The position numbers were made by a program, and so were the translations under genes. A stretch of DNA of 64,000 bases from Gemella sp. zg-570 (lineage in GTDB: Bacteria > Bacillota > Bacilli > Staphylococcales > Gemellaceae). The stretch spans positions 1,201,501-1,265,500 of the forward strand of contig NZ_CP076443.1 of assembly GCF_018866345.1 (NCBI RefSeq), read 5' to 3'. This document shows positions 49,149 to 58,639 of the stretch, piece by piece. Within the stretch, counting starts at the first letter, position 1. Each line of letters begins with the position of its first letter. The notes under the pieces are model-generated. The model was not told the DNA's origin, did no database searches, and saw only the letters and a list, made by a program, of their open reading frames with translations.

Positions 49149-50309
49149 ATGTCAAAGATTATAAAAGTCAAGAAAAAGAAAGCTATAAGCACCGAAACAT
49201 TTGTATTTATTGGGCTTATAGTTGTAATATTTGCTGGTATGAGCTATGTAATGGGTCTAGGAAATATGTTCAAAAGTATGATGGCAACAGCTCATGACTT
49301 ACTACTAAATACCGTATTTTACATCATGGCCATGGCCGTAGTAACAGGAGCATTAAGTATGCTACTATCAGAATTTGGGGTAATAGCTCTCATAAATAAA
49401 TTATTCGCACCACTCATGAAACCACTTTGGGGACTGCCTGGTGCCAGTGTAACAGGAGCAATAGCAACCTATTTATCAGATAATCCTGCTATTATTCCTT
49501 TTGCAAAAGATAAAAAATTCACAGTATTTTTTAAAAAGTATCAAGTGCCAGCCTTATGTAACTTAGGAACAACATTTGGAATGGGGCTTATAGTTACAGT
49601 CTTTATGGCAACACAAGGTCCAGGTTTTTGGGGTCCTGCTCTAATAGGGGACTTGGGAGCAATCTTAGGAAGTATTGTCAGTGTACGCTTGATGTTAATT
49701 CAAACTAAAAAATATTATGGAGAGGAAGCGGAAGAAGCATTTATTGATGAAGTAGTAGAAGCTAATGAAGACCCTGCTAATTATCGTGAAGTCCGTGAAG
49801 GAAATATTTTTCAACGTGTTCTTGACACCCTTTTAGAAGGTGGTAGGTTAGGAGTGGAGCTGGGACTTGCAATTATTCCTGGTGTCCTTATAATTTGTAC
49901 CATGGTTATGATGCTAACTTTTGGTCCAGGTAAAACTGGTTATACAGGTGCGGCTTATGAGGGGATTAAACTCTTACCCTGGATAGGAGATAAAATTTCA
50001 TTTATTGTAGAGCCACTTTTCGGTTTCCAAAGTGCAGAAGCTATCGCCTTTCCAATAACTTCCCTTGGAGCCGTAGGTGGAGCTATGTCATTAGTACCTG
50101 GTCTCTTAGAAAGAGGCTTAATAGGCGGTAACGAAATAGCAGTATTTACAGCAATGGGTATGTGCTGGAGTGGATACTTAAGTACGCATATCGGTATGAT
50201 GGACGCATTAGGAGCAAGAAAATTATCTTCTAAAGCAATAATTTCACATACAATAGGCGGTCTTGTGGCAGGTGTCTTGGCCCACTTTATGTATATAGCC
50301 TTCTTTTAA
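49149..50309 (+). CDS. Gate-domain integral membrane protein (CD0519/nucleoside-recognition type)
   Basis: 386 residues, about nine helices. ATYLSDNPAIIPFAKDKKFT and NLGTTFGMGLIVTVFMATQG are conserved gate-type segments; EPLFGFQSAEAIAFPITSLG and GMCWSGYLSTHIGMMDALGA repeat the pattern in the second half. I place it with the CD0519/CD1768-like membrane family carrying nucleoside-recognition (Gate) domains. A small-molecule transporter is likely, substrate unknown. AAAAGGGGGAT precedes the ATG. Single gene. Confidence 0.7.
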   Translation: MSKIIKVKKKKAISTETFVFIGLIVVIFAGMSYVMGLGNMFKSMMATAHDLLLNTVFYIMAMAVVTGALSMLLSEFGVIALINKLFAPLMKPLWGLPGASVTGAIATYLSDNPAIIPFAKDKKFTVFFKKYQVPALCNLGTTFGMGLIVTVFMATQGPGFWGPALIGDLGAILGSIVSVRLMLIQTKKYYGEEAEEAFIDEVVEANEDPANYREVREGNIFQRVLDTLLEGGRLGVELGLAIIPGVLIICTMVMMLTFGPGKTGYTGAAYEGIKLLPWIGDKISFIVEPLFGFQSAEAIAFPITSLGAVGGAMSLVPGLLERGLIGGNEIAVFTAMGMCWSGYLSTHIGMMDALGARKLSSKAIISHTIGGLVAGVLAHFMYIAFF

Positions 50310-50321
50310 ATATAAATTTCA

Positions 50322-50358
50322 AAACCTTAGGACAAGTTCCCAGGGTTTATTTTTATTT
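50322..50358 (+). terminator. Terminator after the gate-domain gene
   Basis: AAACC-TTAGG...CCCAGGGTTT followed by ATTTTTATTTTT; stem imperfect. Confidence 0.55.
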
Positions 50359-50706
50359 TTAGATTCAGATTATTTAGTTTTAATAAATATTGCATTAAAA
50401 ATTTTTATTTTTATAAAATTATATTTAGAAGTATTTTAAGAAAAAATCAAATGCTCAACACACTGATTTTATAGAATTAAATTTTTAGTAAGATAATTAA
50501 TAAAAAAATCTTATTAAAATTTTTACTTTAATATTTTACTAAATAGATAAATTTACTGTTAAAATAAATTCTGAAGCATTATATCATATCAGAATATTTA
50601 ATTTTAATAAGAATAATATTTAATTTTTTAAAAAATATTTAATTCATATAAAATTTTTAAATTAAAATAATAACTCAAATTAAGGTTTATTTTTAAGCTT
50701 TTTCTG
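50359..50706. other. AT-rich intergenic stretch before nox
   Basis: No gene, terminator or operator recognised. Confidence 0.5.
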
Positions 50707-50735
50707 TTTACTTTTTATATTTTTTTTATTATAAT
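50707..50735 (+). promoter_or_regulatory. nox promoter
   Basis: TTTACT (50707-50712), 17-bp spacer, TATAAT (50730-50735), 31 bp ahead of the ATG. The -10 is the first of three overlapping ATTATA steps. Confidence 0.5.
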
Positions 50736-50766
50736 TATAATTATAACTTATAGGAGGATTATAACA

Positions 50767-52110
50767 ATGGCAAAAATTGTAGTTGTTGGAGCTAATCACG
50801 CTGGAACAGCGTGTATCAATACAATATTAGGTAATTACGGAAAAGAAAATGAAGTGGTTGTTTTTGATAAAAATAACAATATTTCATTCTTAGGATGCGG
50901 TATGGCATTATGGATTGGTAAGCAAATTGCCGGGGCTGATGGATTATTCTATTCTAATAAAGAAACATTAGAAGCAGCTGGTGCTAAAGTAAATATGGAA
51001 GCCGACGTGCAAAGTATTGATTATGACAAAAAAGAAGTCCATGTTGTATTAAAAGACGGAAGAAAACATGTAGAAGGCTATGACAAATTAATATTGGCTA
51101 CTGGTTCTAAACCAATAATACCCCCAATCAAAGGTGTAGAATTAGAAAATGTTCAATTTGTAAAATTATTCCAAAATGCTCAAGAAGTAATTGATAAATT
51201 GGAAAATCCTGAAATTCAACGTGTTGCAGTAGTTGGTGCTGGATATATTGGGGTAGAGTTAGCTGAAGCCTTTGAAAGAATTGGCAAAGAGGTTGTCTTA
51301 GTTGACGTTGCAGAAACTTGCTTGTCTGGTTACTACGACAAAGACTTAACAGAGTTAATGAATAAAAATTTATCTGACCACAACATTAAATTAGCATTCG
51401 GACAAACAGTAACTGAAATTCAAGGAAATGGAAAAGTAGAAAGATTGGTTACTGATAAAGAAAGTTTTGATGTGGATATGGTAATTCTAGCAGTAGGATT
51501 TAGACCGAATAATGAATTAGGAAAAGATAAGTTAGAATTATTTAGAAATGGTGCTTATGTTATAAATCGCCATCAAGAAACTAGCGTAAAAGATGTCTAT
51601 GCTATAGGAGATTGTGCCACAGTTTATGACAACTCATTAGGAGATGATGCGATTAACTACATCGCTTTAGCATCAAATGCTGTGCGTTCAGGGCTTGTAG
51701 CAGCCCACAATGTATGTGGTAAGCCACTGGAAACAATCGGAATACAAGGTTCAAATGGTATCTGCATCTACGACTTAAAAATGGTATCAACTGGATTAAC
51801 ACTAGAAAAAGCTCTAAGAGCTGGATATGATGCAGTAGTTACAGAATTTTCTGACTTGCAAAAACCCGACTTTATTGAACATGATAACCACGATGTAACT
51901 ATTAAAATAGTTTATGATAAAAATACAAGAGTCGTCTTGGGTTGTCAAATTGCAAGTAAAGAAGATATGTCAATGGGTATCCACATGTTCTCTCTTGCCA
52001 TTCAAGAAAAAGTTACAATTGAGCGTTTAGCCCTATTAGATATCTTCTTCTTACCACACTTCAACAAACCCTACAACTACATTACAATGGCAGCCCTAAC
52101 TGCTAAATAA
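50767..52110 (+). CDS. nox: NADH oxidase (H2O-forming type), FAD-dependent
   Basis: Reduces O2 to water with NADH, regenerating NAD+ and removing oxygen; cytoplasmic flavoprotein. 447 residues. FAD fold [17 protein letters not shown], redox Cys in [13 protein letters not shown] (one Cys, as in Nox/Npx/CoA-disulfide reductases), NAD fold [17 protein letters not shown] and the FAD-ribityl [12 protein letters not shown]. The overall sequence is of the streptococcal Nox kind, but CoA-disulfide reductase cannot be excluded by motifs alone. TAGGAGG precedes the ATG. Confidence 0.88.
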   Translation: MAKIVVVGANHAGTACINTILGNYGKENEVVVFDKNNNISFLGCGMALWIGKQIAGADGLFYSNKETLEAAGAKVNMEADVQSIDYDKKEVHVVLKDGRKHVEGYDKLILATGSKPIIPPIKGVELENVQFVKLFQNAQEVIDKLENPEIQRVAVVGAGYIGVELAEAFERIGKEVVLVDVAETCLSGYYDKDLTELMNKNLSDHNIKLAFGQTVTEIQGNGKVERLVTDKESFDVDMVILAVGFRPNNELGKDKLELFRNGAYVINRHQETSVKDVYAIGDCATVYDNSLGDDAINYIALASNAVRSGLVAAHNVCGKPLETIGIQGSNGICIYDLKMVSTGLTLEKALRAGYDAVVTEFSDLQKPDFIEHDNHDVTIKIVYDKNTRVVLGCQIASKEDMSMGIHMFSLAIQEKVTIERLALLDIFFLPHFNKPYNYITMAALTAK

Positions 52111-52126
52111 TTTTTAAATTATTAGT

Positions 52127-52164
52127 AAAGAAGTGCAACCTAAAATTTTAGGTTGCACTTCTTA
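52127..52164. terminator. Bidirectional terminator between nox and hsdS2
   Basis: AAGAAGTGCAACCTAAAA-TTTTAGGTTGCACTTCTT, an 18-bp perfect palindrome. Confidence 0.88.
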
Positions 52165-52213
52165 TTTTGTGTATATATTAATTTATCAGTATTTTTATTT
52201 GATATACTAATAA

Positions 52214-53506
52214 TCAACTTTCCCTCCTATATTTCTCTGGTATTTCTATTTCTCTTACATCCATTTTACCAGTAACAACATCAGATATTAAACTTTGTTT
52301 TAGTTGCTCAAGGTAGGTGATTTGGGTTTCAGTACATCTTTTCATATCAATTAGCTTATCTTGTATTCCATCTAATTTTGATACTATGTTTTCTTGTATT
52401 GATAAGTCAGGAAATACTACAGATGTTTGTTTTAAAATTTGTTGAGTTATACTATATACTTTAATCCCATTTACTGCTTTTCTTATTTGTGTTCTCCATA
52501 AATCGCTTTCTAATTGATAAGCTAAAAATCTGCTATTGAATTTTATTTTTGGTTTACATACAATAGTATGATATCCTGCATATACTTCACTCTCTAACCA
52601 TTCTAAAAAAGTGAAATTCCCACTTCCTATTAAATCTTCTGATGTATCAGCAAAAATGAAATCCCCCTTAGAAAGATTCGCAAATTCTGTTATAGTTATT
52701 CCTTCTACATTTGAAAGACCTTTTAACAATTTATCTTTAGAACTAAAAGAAAACTTTAATTTGCCATGTATCTCCCCATAATTAATACATCTATACCCAT
52801 ATTCTCCTAAGTTCTCTTTAGTTATGCCTAAACCCTTACCAAAACTAAAAATATATTTTAATCGTTTTTTTTCACCAATAATATTATCAAATATATTATT
52901 TAATATTTTTCTATATAACTCCCCCAATCTCTCAACTTTCCTCTTCTCCAGCCCCACCAACCTATCAATTTCACCTATCTTCCAATCAAGAAAGTTAGCT
53001 ATTTGGCTTTGTTCAGATAGGGGGGGAGTTAAAGTAACATAATTTAATAAAGTTTCATTTGTTAGTGTCCATCTATTATCTTTAGACACTCCTTTACCTA
53101 CTGATTGTAAAGCTAATGAAGTGTATTGTGCTTTAAACCAATAATCATAATATTTTTTATTTAATTTAACTTTATTTCTTAAATTTATATATGCTGGGCT
53201 AATAACTCCCTCTATATAAGAAATATTACAATTAGCCCCACTGTATAAATCCATTGGATTTAAAAGTAAATCTCCTTTTTCAACTTTATTGTAATTTGAA
53301 TAATCAACAGCTATTTGTCCTTTATTATTTGAAATATCCCTTACCTTTACCTTATCCCTTGCTAATGATAAAATAACTGGATTTTCTTTAGTTGATAAAT
53401 CTTTACTGATATAAAATAATCTTTTAATTTTTTCTGTTCCCCAATGCTCTGGTACTTCTCTTAACCAGGGCAAATTTACTTGCTTATACTTTTTATATCT
53501 TTTCAT
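52214..53506 (-). CDS. hsdS: Type I R-M specificity subunit, second copy with different TRD2
   Basis: 430 residues and intact. The first 190 residues are identical to the HsdS at 19245-20525; TRD2 (FSFGKGLGITKENLGEYGYR; ADTSEDLIGSGNFTFLEWLE) is unrelated to the first copy's. The ends become similar again (LKQSLISDVVTGKMDVREIE). DNA identity stops near 52937, in the central conserved helix, which is where specificity genes recombine. Its ATG overlaps the stop of the broken hsdM2. With intact HsdM/HsdR supplied from 15-22 kb it could direct an alternative methylation target if expressed. Confidence 0.93.
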   Translation of the reverse strand: MKRYKKYKQVNLPWLREVPEHWGTEKIKRLFYISKDLSTKENPVILSLARDKVKVRDISNNKGQIAVDYSNYNKVEKGDLLLNPMDLYSGANCNISYIEGVISPAYINLRNKVKLNKKYYDYWFKAQYTSLALQSVGKGVSKDNRWTLTNETLLNYVTLTPPLSEQSQIANFLDWKIGEIDRLVGLEKRKVERLGELYRKILNNIFDNIIGEKKRLKYIFSFGKGLGITKENLGEYGYRCINYGEIHGKLKFSFSSKDKLLKGLSNVEGITITEFANLSKGDFIFADTSEDLIGSGNFTFLEWLESEVYAGYHTIVCKPKIKFNSRFLAYQLESDLWRTQIRKAVNGIKVYSITQQILKQTSVVFPDLSIQENIVSKLDGIQDKLIDMKRCTETQITYLEQLKQSLISDVVTGKMDVREIEIPEKYRRES

Positions 53507-55553
53507 CTAATCCCCTCCAAGATAGATGAAAGTAATCCCTTAGTATTCTTTTCTATTTCTTCAATATCTTTAATAATTTCATCAATATTTCTTAATTCTT
53601 TAGGCTTATAAAAATACTTAGTAAAACTTATTTCATAGCCTATTTGTTTTGATTTCATATCAAAAAAGGCATCTTTCTTATATGGCAGTATTTCATTTTC
53701 AAGATAGGCTTCAATCCCCCCTTCATAATTAAGGGGAATTATTTCACTATCTTTCAGCTCTTTATTACTTTCTGGATTTCCCTTACTATCAAGGACTATT
53801 TCACCATCTTCACTTACCTGTGTCAATAAATCACGAATAAGCCTTTTAGCCTTTGCTGGCAACTTAAGTTTAGAACTTTTAACTTCTTCTTCTACTAATT
53901 GCATAAAGTTGTTAAAGCTAGAACTTTCTATTTCTAATACTTTTACTACAATTTCATATAAGGACTTGTCAAAATCTTTTAAGCTATTTAGGGCTTCATC
54001 ACTAACAAGCATTTTAAGTCTTAATGGCACAAGTACATCTATGGCAATATGACCAAAGTCCTTATTATCAAAGACAAGGCTTTTTTCCTTATCAGCCTTA
54101 TCAAAATCCAGATAAAGTTTAACTATTTCTTTTCTAATATCTCCTGGAATTTCACAATTTTTACTTCCAAGATTTTTTCTTAAGGCTTCTTTCATATTTC
54201 TTGCATCAATTAGCTGGACTTTGCCCTTTCTCCTATCTTCTTTTTTATTGGATAAAATCCAAAGATATGTTCCGATACCCGTATTGTAGAAAAGATTTTC
54301 TGGTAATGCGACTATAGCTTCTAGTAAGTCTTGTTCAAAAAATATCTTCTTAAATTACTTGCCCCCTGTCCTGCCCTTCCTGTAAATAAGGAAGAACCGT
54401 TGTGAACTTCTACAATCCTACTTCCAAGCCTGGTTTCTGTTTTCATCTTACTAATATTATTGGCTAAAAATAACATTTGGGGGTCTCCTATATCAGGCAG
54501 GAATGAAAAACTTGGATTTTCATCATAGTTAATAACAAATCTACTGTCTATTATTTCTTCTTTTTTATTAACTCCGTATGTTTTTAAGTCTGACCTCCAG
54601 GCAGTCCCAAAGGGGGGATTAGATAGCATAAAGTCAAAAGTTTCTCCTGCAAACCTATCTTGTGATATTGTAGAACCGAATCGGATATTATCAGCCTGTA
54701 TACCCTCACCCTTTACCAGCATATCCGCCTTGGCAATGGCATAGGTTTCATCAGAGTTTTCCTGACCGAATAAGTTTATATTAACATTTTTGTCTATCTT
54801 CCTAGCAAGTTCTAATATTCTTTGTTCTCCCACTGTCAGCATACCACCAGTACCTGCTGCCCCGTCGTATATTCTATAGGATGTTGAGTCGATTTTATCT
54901 TGAATAGGGATAAAGGCTAAGTCGGCAATAAGTTCTACTATATCTCTTGGTGTAAAGTGTCTTCCAGCATCTGTTACATTGGTTTCTTCATTGAACATTC
55001 TTATTACTTCTTCAAATAGGGTTCCCATGGAATGATTGTCTAGGGCTTCAATTTTTACTGTGCCGTCTTCATTTAAAACGGGTTTGTTGTTAAAGTTGTA
55101 TTTTGGATCTACAAATTTTTCTATGAGCATGCCCAGCCTATCTTGCTGAGATAATCTTTCAATTTCATTTCTTATATGAAATTTGTCAATGATTACTTGA
55201 ACATTTGATGAAAAGCCATCTAAGTAGGCTATAAAGTCGTCTTTGAGTGTTTTGCTTCTGCTAACTCCTTTTAGGTCTTTTAGGGTGAAGTCTGCCTTGT
55301 TTACAAAGTTTTGTCCTGCAACTTGAAATAGGGCTGCATCCATATTGTCTTTTACGCCTAAGTTAATTAGTTCTTTTTTCTTTTTTATTACTTCTTCGTG
55401 TTTTTCTTCTAAGACTGCGTCTAGTCTTCTTATTACAAACATAGGTAGTATTATCTTTCGGTAATCTCCTAGGTCGTATACATCTACTAAACAGTCATTT
55501 GCTATCCCCCAAATAAATGATTTTAGGGCGTTGTAGCTTGTATTACTTAACAT
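53503..55553 (-). pseudogene. hsdM: Second hsdM copy, inactivated by a one-base deletion
   Basis: Nearly identical to 20522-22573. At about 54340 the sequence TTCAAAAATATATC of the first copy is TTCAAAAAATATC here, one T lost. Translation from 55553 therefore ends after 410 residues (…LRRYFLNKTY), past the NPPF motif; the remaining 270 residues lie in another frame. Apart from MLSNTSYN for MLSNVTYN at the start and a few silent changes, it matches the working copy. There is no hsdR at this locus. Confidence 0.92.
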
Positions 55554-55702
55554 ATGTTTTCCTCTACTTTCTTTATGTTTTTAAATTTTGGCATTGTAAA
55601 ATTTACTTTTAATTATACTATAAATAGCTTAAATAGGCTATGTTATTCTCTGCTGAACTTACTATAATTTTTTAGCTGGGCAAGTAAATTTTTAAGTTTA
55701 AA

Positions 55703-55738
55703 AATAAAATCCCCTGAAATTTATTCAGGGGATTTTTG
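55703..55738. terminator. Hairpin terminator
   Basis: AAAATCCCCTGAA-ATT-TATTCAGGGGATTTTT. It lies inside the 3' end of the PLP-enzyme fossil and points either way. Confidence 0.75.
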
Positions 55739-55820
55739 ATAGATGGGTTTCATAAAAGTATTGTCTGCAAGGCTTAGTAGCTTGTGTTTTTTGGCAAGTT
55801 TTACAAGAATAGTTAAGCCT
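55721..55820 (-). pseudogene. Fossil of a Cys/Met-metabolism PLP enzyme
   Basis: The minus strand reads GLTILVKLAKKHKLLSLADN-TFMKPIYQKSPE then stop. This matches the cofactor-region motif of cystathionine beta-lyase/gamma-synthase enzymes (…LAKKHNxLxxVDNTFMTPYLQ-PLE). No upstream or downstream continuation is found, and a terminator hairpin runs through its end. About 33 codons survive. Confidence 0.6.
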
Positions 55821-55915
55821 TTTTAATAGATTTCTATATTTCCTAAAATTAATATAAAAAAATTTATTTTGTAGTAAAAATTTGCTATTATATAGTTACA
55901 ATCCAGGAGGTGTTT

Positions 55916-56578
55916 ATGAAAAATTTTATAAAAAATTTGCTTGTTCTTCTTCAATTATTTTCTTTATTCCTAGCCAGTATTTTATTTTTTATTTTAAAAA
56001 TTTCATTTTACTTTCCTATCTACAAAAGTTTTTATTTGAAAAATAATTTAGCTCATAAGCTTGGTGTCAGTAATGAGCAATTATTAAATTATACTGAAAA
56101 TCTTTTTGCCTATTTAAAAAATAATACAAGCCTTGATAGTAGCTGGTTTACTAATAAGGATATTCTCCACATGGTCGATGTGAGAAATCTTTACTTAATC
56201 AGTAGCAAGATTATGTATCTACTATTTTTTATATTTATAATTTTGACAATAAGCAATATATTTATTTTTAAAAAAAATTATTTAAAAATTATTAGTAAAT
56301 TATTTAATAGGCTGCTAGCAATTTTTATGCTACTTATTTTTAGCCTAGCTCTATACATAAGTATAAATTTTACTAAATTTTGGATAAGTTTCCATGAAAT
56401 TTTATTTAGCAATGACCTATGGCTACTAGACCCTGCCGAGTCAAATCTAATAAAAATGTTTCCAGAAAATTTTTTCTTTTTCCTAGTTGCAAGTATAGTA
56501 ATTAGCCTAATAATTTATTTTGTATTACTCATAATTTTAAAGAAAATTCTTAGTAAAAAATATGCCAATAAATTATAG
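55916..56578 (+). CDS. TIGR01906/DUF1461-type integral membrane protein
   Basis: About 220 residues. Four helices: residues ~8-30, ~100-120, ~130-152 and ~188-215. Between the first two lies an extracytoplasmic region with LLNYTENLFAYLKN and LHMVDVRNLYLISSKIMYLL, the conserved HMxDV pattern of the family. CCAGGAGG precedes the ATG at 55916 by 5 bp. Function unknown. Single gene with its own terminator. Confidence 0.78.
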   Translation: MKNFIKNLLVLLQLFSLFLASILFFILKISFYFPIYKSFYLKNNLAHKLGVSNEQLLNYTENLFAYLKNNTSLDSSWFTNKDILHMVDVRNLYLISSKIMYLLFFIFIILTISNIFIFKKNYLKIISKLFNRLLAIFMLLIFSLALYISINFTKFWISFHEILFSNDLWLLDPAESNLIKMFPENFFFFLVASIVISLIIYFVLLIILKKILSKKYANKL

Positions 56579-56600
56579 TGCAATTTAATATTTGTAAACA

Positions 56601-56641
56601 AAAAGGAGCTAGAAGATTTTATAGTCTTCTAGCTTTTTTTT
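56601..56641 (+). terminator. Terminator after the DUF1461 gene
   Basis: AAAAAGGAGCTAGAAGA-TTTTATAG-TCTTCTAGCTTTTTTTT. Confidence 0.85.
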
Positions 56642-56813
56642 AGTAATACTTATTTTATATTGCATATTAAGATTTTAATTAAGTTTTCTATGTATTCTTT
56701 TCTTAATCTGTTAGGTTCGATTTTTGTCGCCTAATTCCCCTGCTTGCCCTGTTTCTTCGATCTCTTTTCTTAGAACTTAATTTATGCTTGAAAGTTTTTA
56801 AGTTTTAATCCAA

Positions 56814-58487
56814 TCATATCTCTCCAACCTCCTTAAGTTCACTTCTGTAGTAATATTCTGGAATTTCTGTTATGCTTATCTTTTTTTCGTCTAATATTCT
56901 TTGATGGCTTCTTGATAAGAAGATACCCGATGAAATAAATAGTTTTCCATATTCTTTTATAGTATTAACTATTTCATCAAGTTTATCTTCATCATCTAAA
57001 ATAATATATTTTTTATTGTCTATTTCAATATGATGTTCAAGTTCAATTAGTTCTTTAATATGTTCTAGCATTTTTTCAGAGATGGTTTTTTCATCTTCAT
57101 CACTTTCATATTTAGCAATAAATTCTGTTTTAAAGTATTTTAAGTTATGGGGTAAGTCTTCTTGAATATTTTTTAATCTTTGGTAGGTTACTTCCTCGCA
57201 AATATTATTTTCATTATTGGTGCAAAGAATATATTTACGATTTCCTCCGTCTTCTTTATTTAGTTGCATTACTGCATGCCCCGTTGTGCCAGAACCTGCG
57301 AAAAAGTCGAGGATGGTTGCATTAATGAATTCTTTTTTAATAAAACTTATTAAATATTTTATTAGTGATGTTGGCTTAGAATAGTTAAATACATCTTCTA
57401 ATTCCAAATTAAGTAACTTAGATAACTCATCACTTGCATCTTCATTTGTACCAACCCCATTATCAGAATTTATCAGACTTGATGGAGTTTTAAATTTTTC
57501 ATCTTGATTATGTCGTAATACATTAAATCCAAATTTAGAAGATAACTCTACAAATGTTCCTTGATTTAATTCGTTATCTAAAAAATCTTGCGTCCACACA
57601 AACCGACCATTCACTAACAACTCACTTATAACAATACTATCTTTTACTATAAAATCATTTAAAAATTCAACTCCTGTGTTACCACTAGTATATTTTCCCT
57701 TTTTGTATTCACCATCTTTTAACTTTGTTTTTATGGTGTATTTAGAAAATTTAAGCATTTTTAATGAATTAGTTCTTTTTACAATAGGTTGCATTTTATT
57801 AGAATACGCATCTTCTCCAAAAAATTTTATTCTTTCATTAGAGGTATAACATAGTACATATTCTGTCATTTTTCTAATTTTTTTATTAAGAAAAGAACCT
57901 TTTTTCTTTCTGACCCAAATAAAGTGTCCTACATAATTTTCTTCCCCAAACACCTCATCACAAAGTAATTTTAGTTGTGCTTGTTCATTATCATCAATAG
58001 AGATGAAAATAACACCCTCATCACTTAAAAGCTCTCTGGCAATTTCAAGTCTTTGTTGCATAAAGGATAGCCATTTGCTATGTGAATAACCGTCTGTTTT
58101 ATCAACAAAGCTGTCGTTATAAATGAAGTCTTTATTCCCAGTATTATAAGGTGGATCGATATAGATAACATCAATTTTACCCTTGTGTGTTTTTTCAAGA
58201 AGTTTTAGGGAGTGGAGATTGTCCCCCTCTAATAAAAAATTGTAAACTTCATTTTCTTTTGCTGTGATTTTTCTATTCTCATCTTCACAGAATAGGGGTA
58301 TGTTGTGTTCTAACATTTCATCTACTTTTTCTGTGTGTTTTTCCCAGACTAGACCGTATTTTTTCTCGTTAAGTGCTGTTTCAATTTGACCCAAAGCTCT
58401 TAAACTATCATCATCTTGATGTTCCCCTTTTAGTTTATTTAAAAAGTCTAGCATTTTCTGTCTTTTTTGTTGTGATATGTTTGCCAT
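56814..58487 (-). CDS. Type III-like DNA adenine methyltransferase (Mod), orphan
   Basis: Beta-class N6-adenine methylase, 557 residues. Motif IV DVIYIDPPYNTGNKDFIYND, the FISIDDNEQAQLKLLCDEVF region and motif I ATILDFFAGSGTTGHAVMQL are intact. The variable middle (residues ~190-350) is the target-recognition domain. The N-terminus LRALGQIETALNEKKYGLVWE is of the Mod/type III kind. No res gene lies on either side, so it may act alone. No simple-sequence repeat of the phase-variation kind is seen in the gene. AGAAAGGAAAAACC precedes the ATG. Confidence 0.88.
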   Translation of the reverse strand: MANISQQKRQKMLDFLNKLKGEHQDDDSLRALGQIETALNEKKYGLVWEKHTEKVDEMLEHNIPLFCEDENRKITAKENEVYNFLLEGDNLHSLKLLEKTHKGKIDVIYIDPPYNTGNKDFIYNDSFVDKTDGYSHSKWLSFMQQRLEIARELLSDEGVIFISIDDNEQAQLKLLCDEVFGEENYVGHFIWVRKKKGSFLNKKIRKMTEYVLCYTSNERIKFFGEDAYSNKMQPIVKRTNSLKMLKFSKYTIKTKLKDGEYKKGKYTSGNTGVEFLNDFIVKDSIVISELLVNGRFVWTQDFLDNELNQGTFVELSSKFGFNVLRHNQDEKFKTPSSLINSDNGVGTNEDASDELSKLLNLELEDVFNYSKPTSLIKYLISFIKKEFINATILDFFAGSGTTGHAVMQLNKEDGGNRKYILCTNNENNICEEVTYQRLKNIQEDLPHNLKYFKTEFIAKYESDEDEKTISEKMLEHIKELIELEHHIEIDNKKYIILDDEDKLDEIVNTIKEYGKLFISSGIFLSRSHQRILDEKKISITEIPEYYYRSELKEVGEI

Positions 58488-58513
58488 GGTTTTTCCTTTC
58501 TGTCTTTTTTCTT

Positions 58514-58542
58514 ATTGTATCATAAAATAGAATTTTATTGAA
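58514..58542 (-). promoter_or_regulatory. Promoter of the orphan Mod gene
   Basis: Minus strand TTCAAT (58542-58537), 17-bp spacer, TACAAT (58519-58514), 27 bp before the ATG. Confidence 0.5.
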
Positions 58543-58552
58543 TTTTCCAAAT

Positions 58553-58580
58553 AAAAAACACCAAATTTGGTGTTTTTTTA
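58553..58580. terminator. Terminator of the ytpQ-ytpR operon
   Basis: AAAAAACACCAAATTTGGTGTTTTTTT, a perfect palindrome between the acidic protein gene and the Mod promoter. Confidence 0.8.
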
Positions 58581-58639
58581 TTTTTTAGCCTTGTTTAGTA
58601 TTTTTCTTTACTGCTTCCTATTTGTTATTGATATACTTT

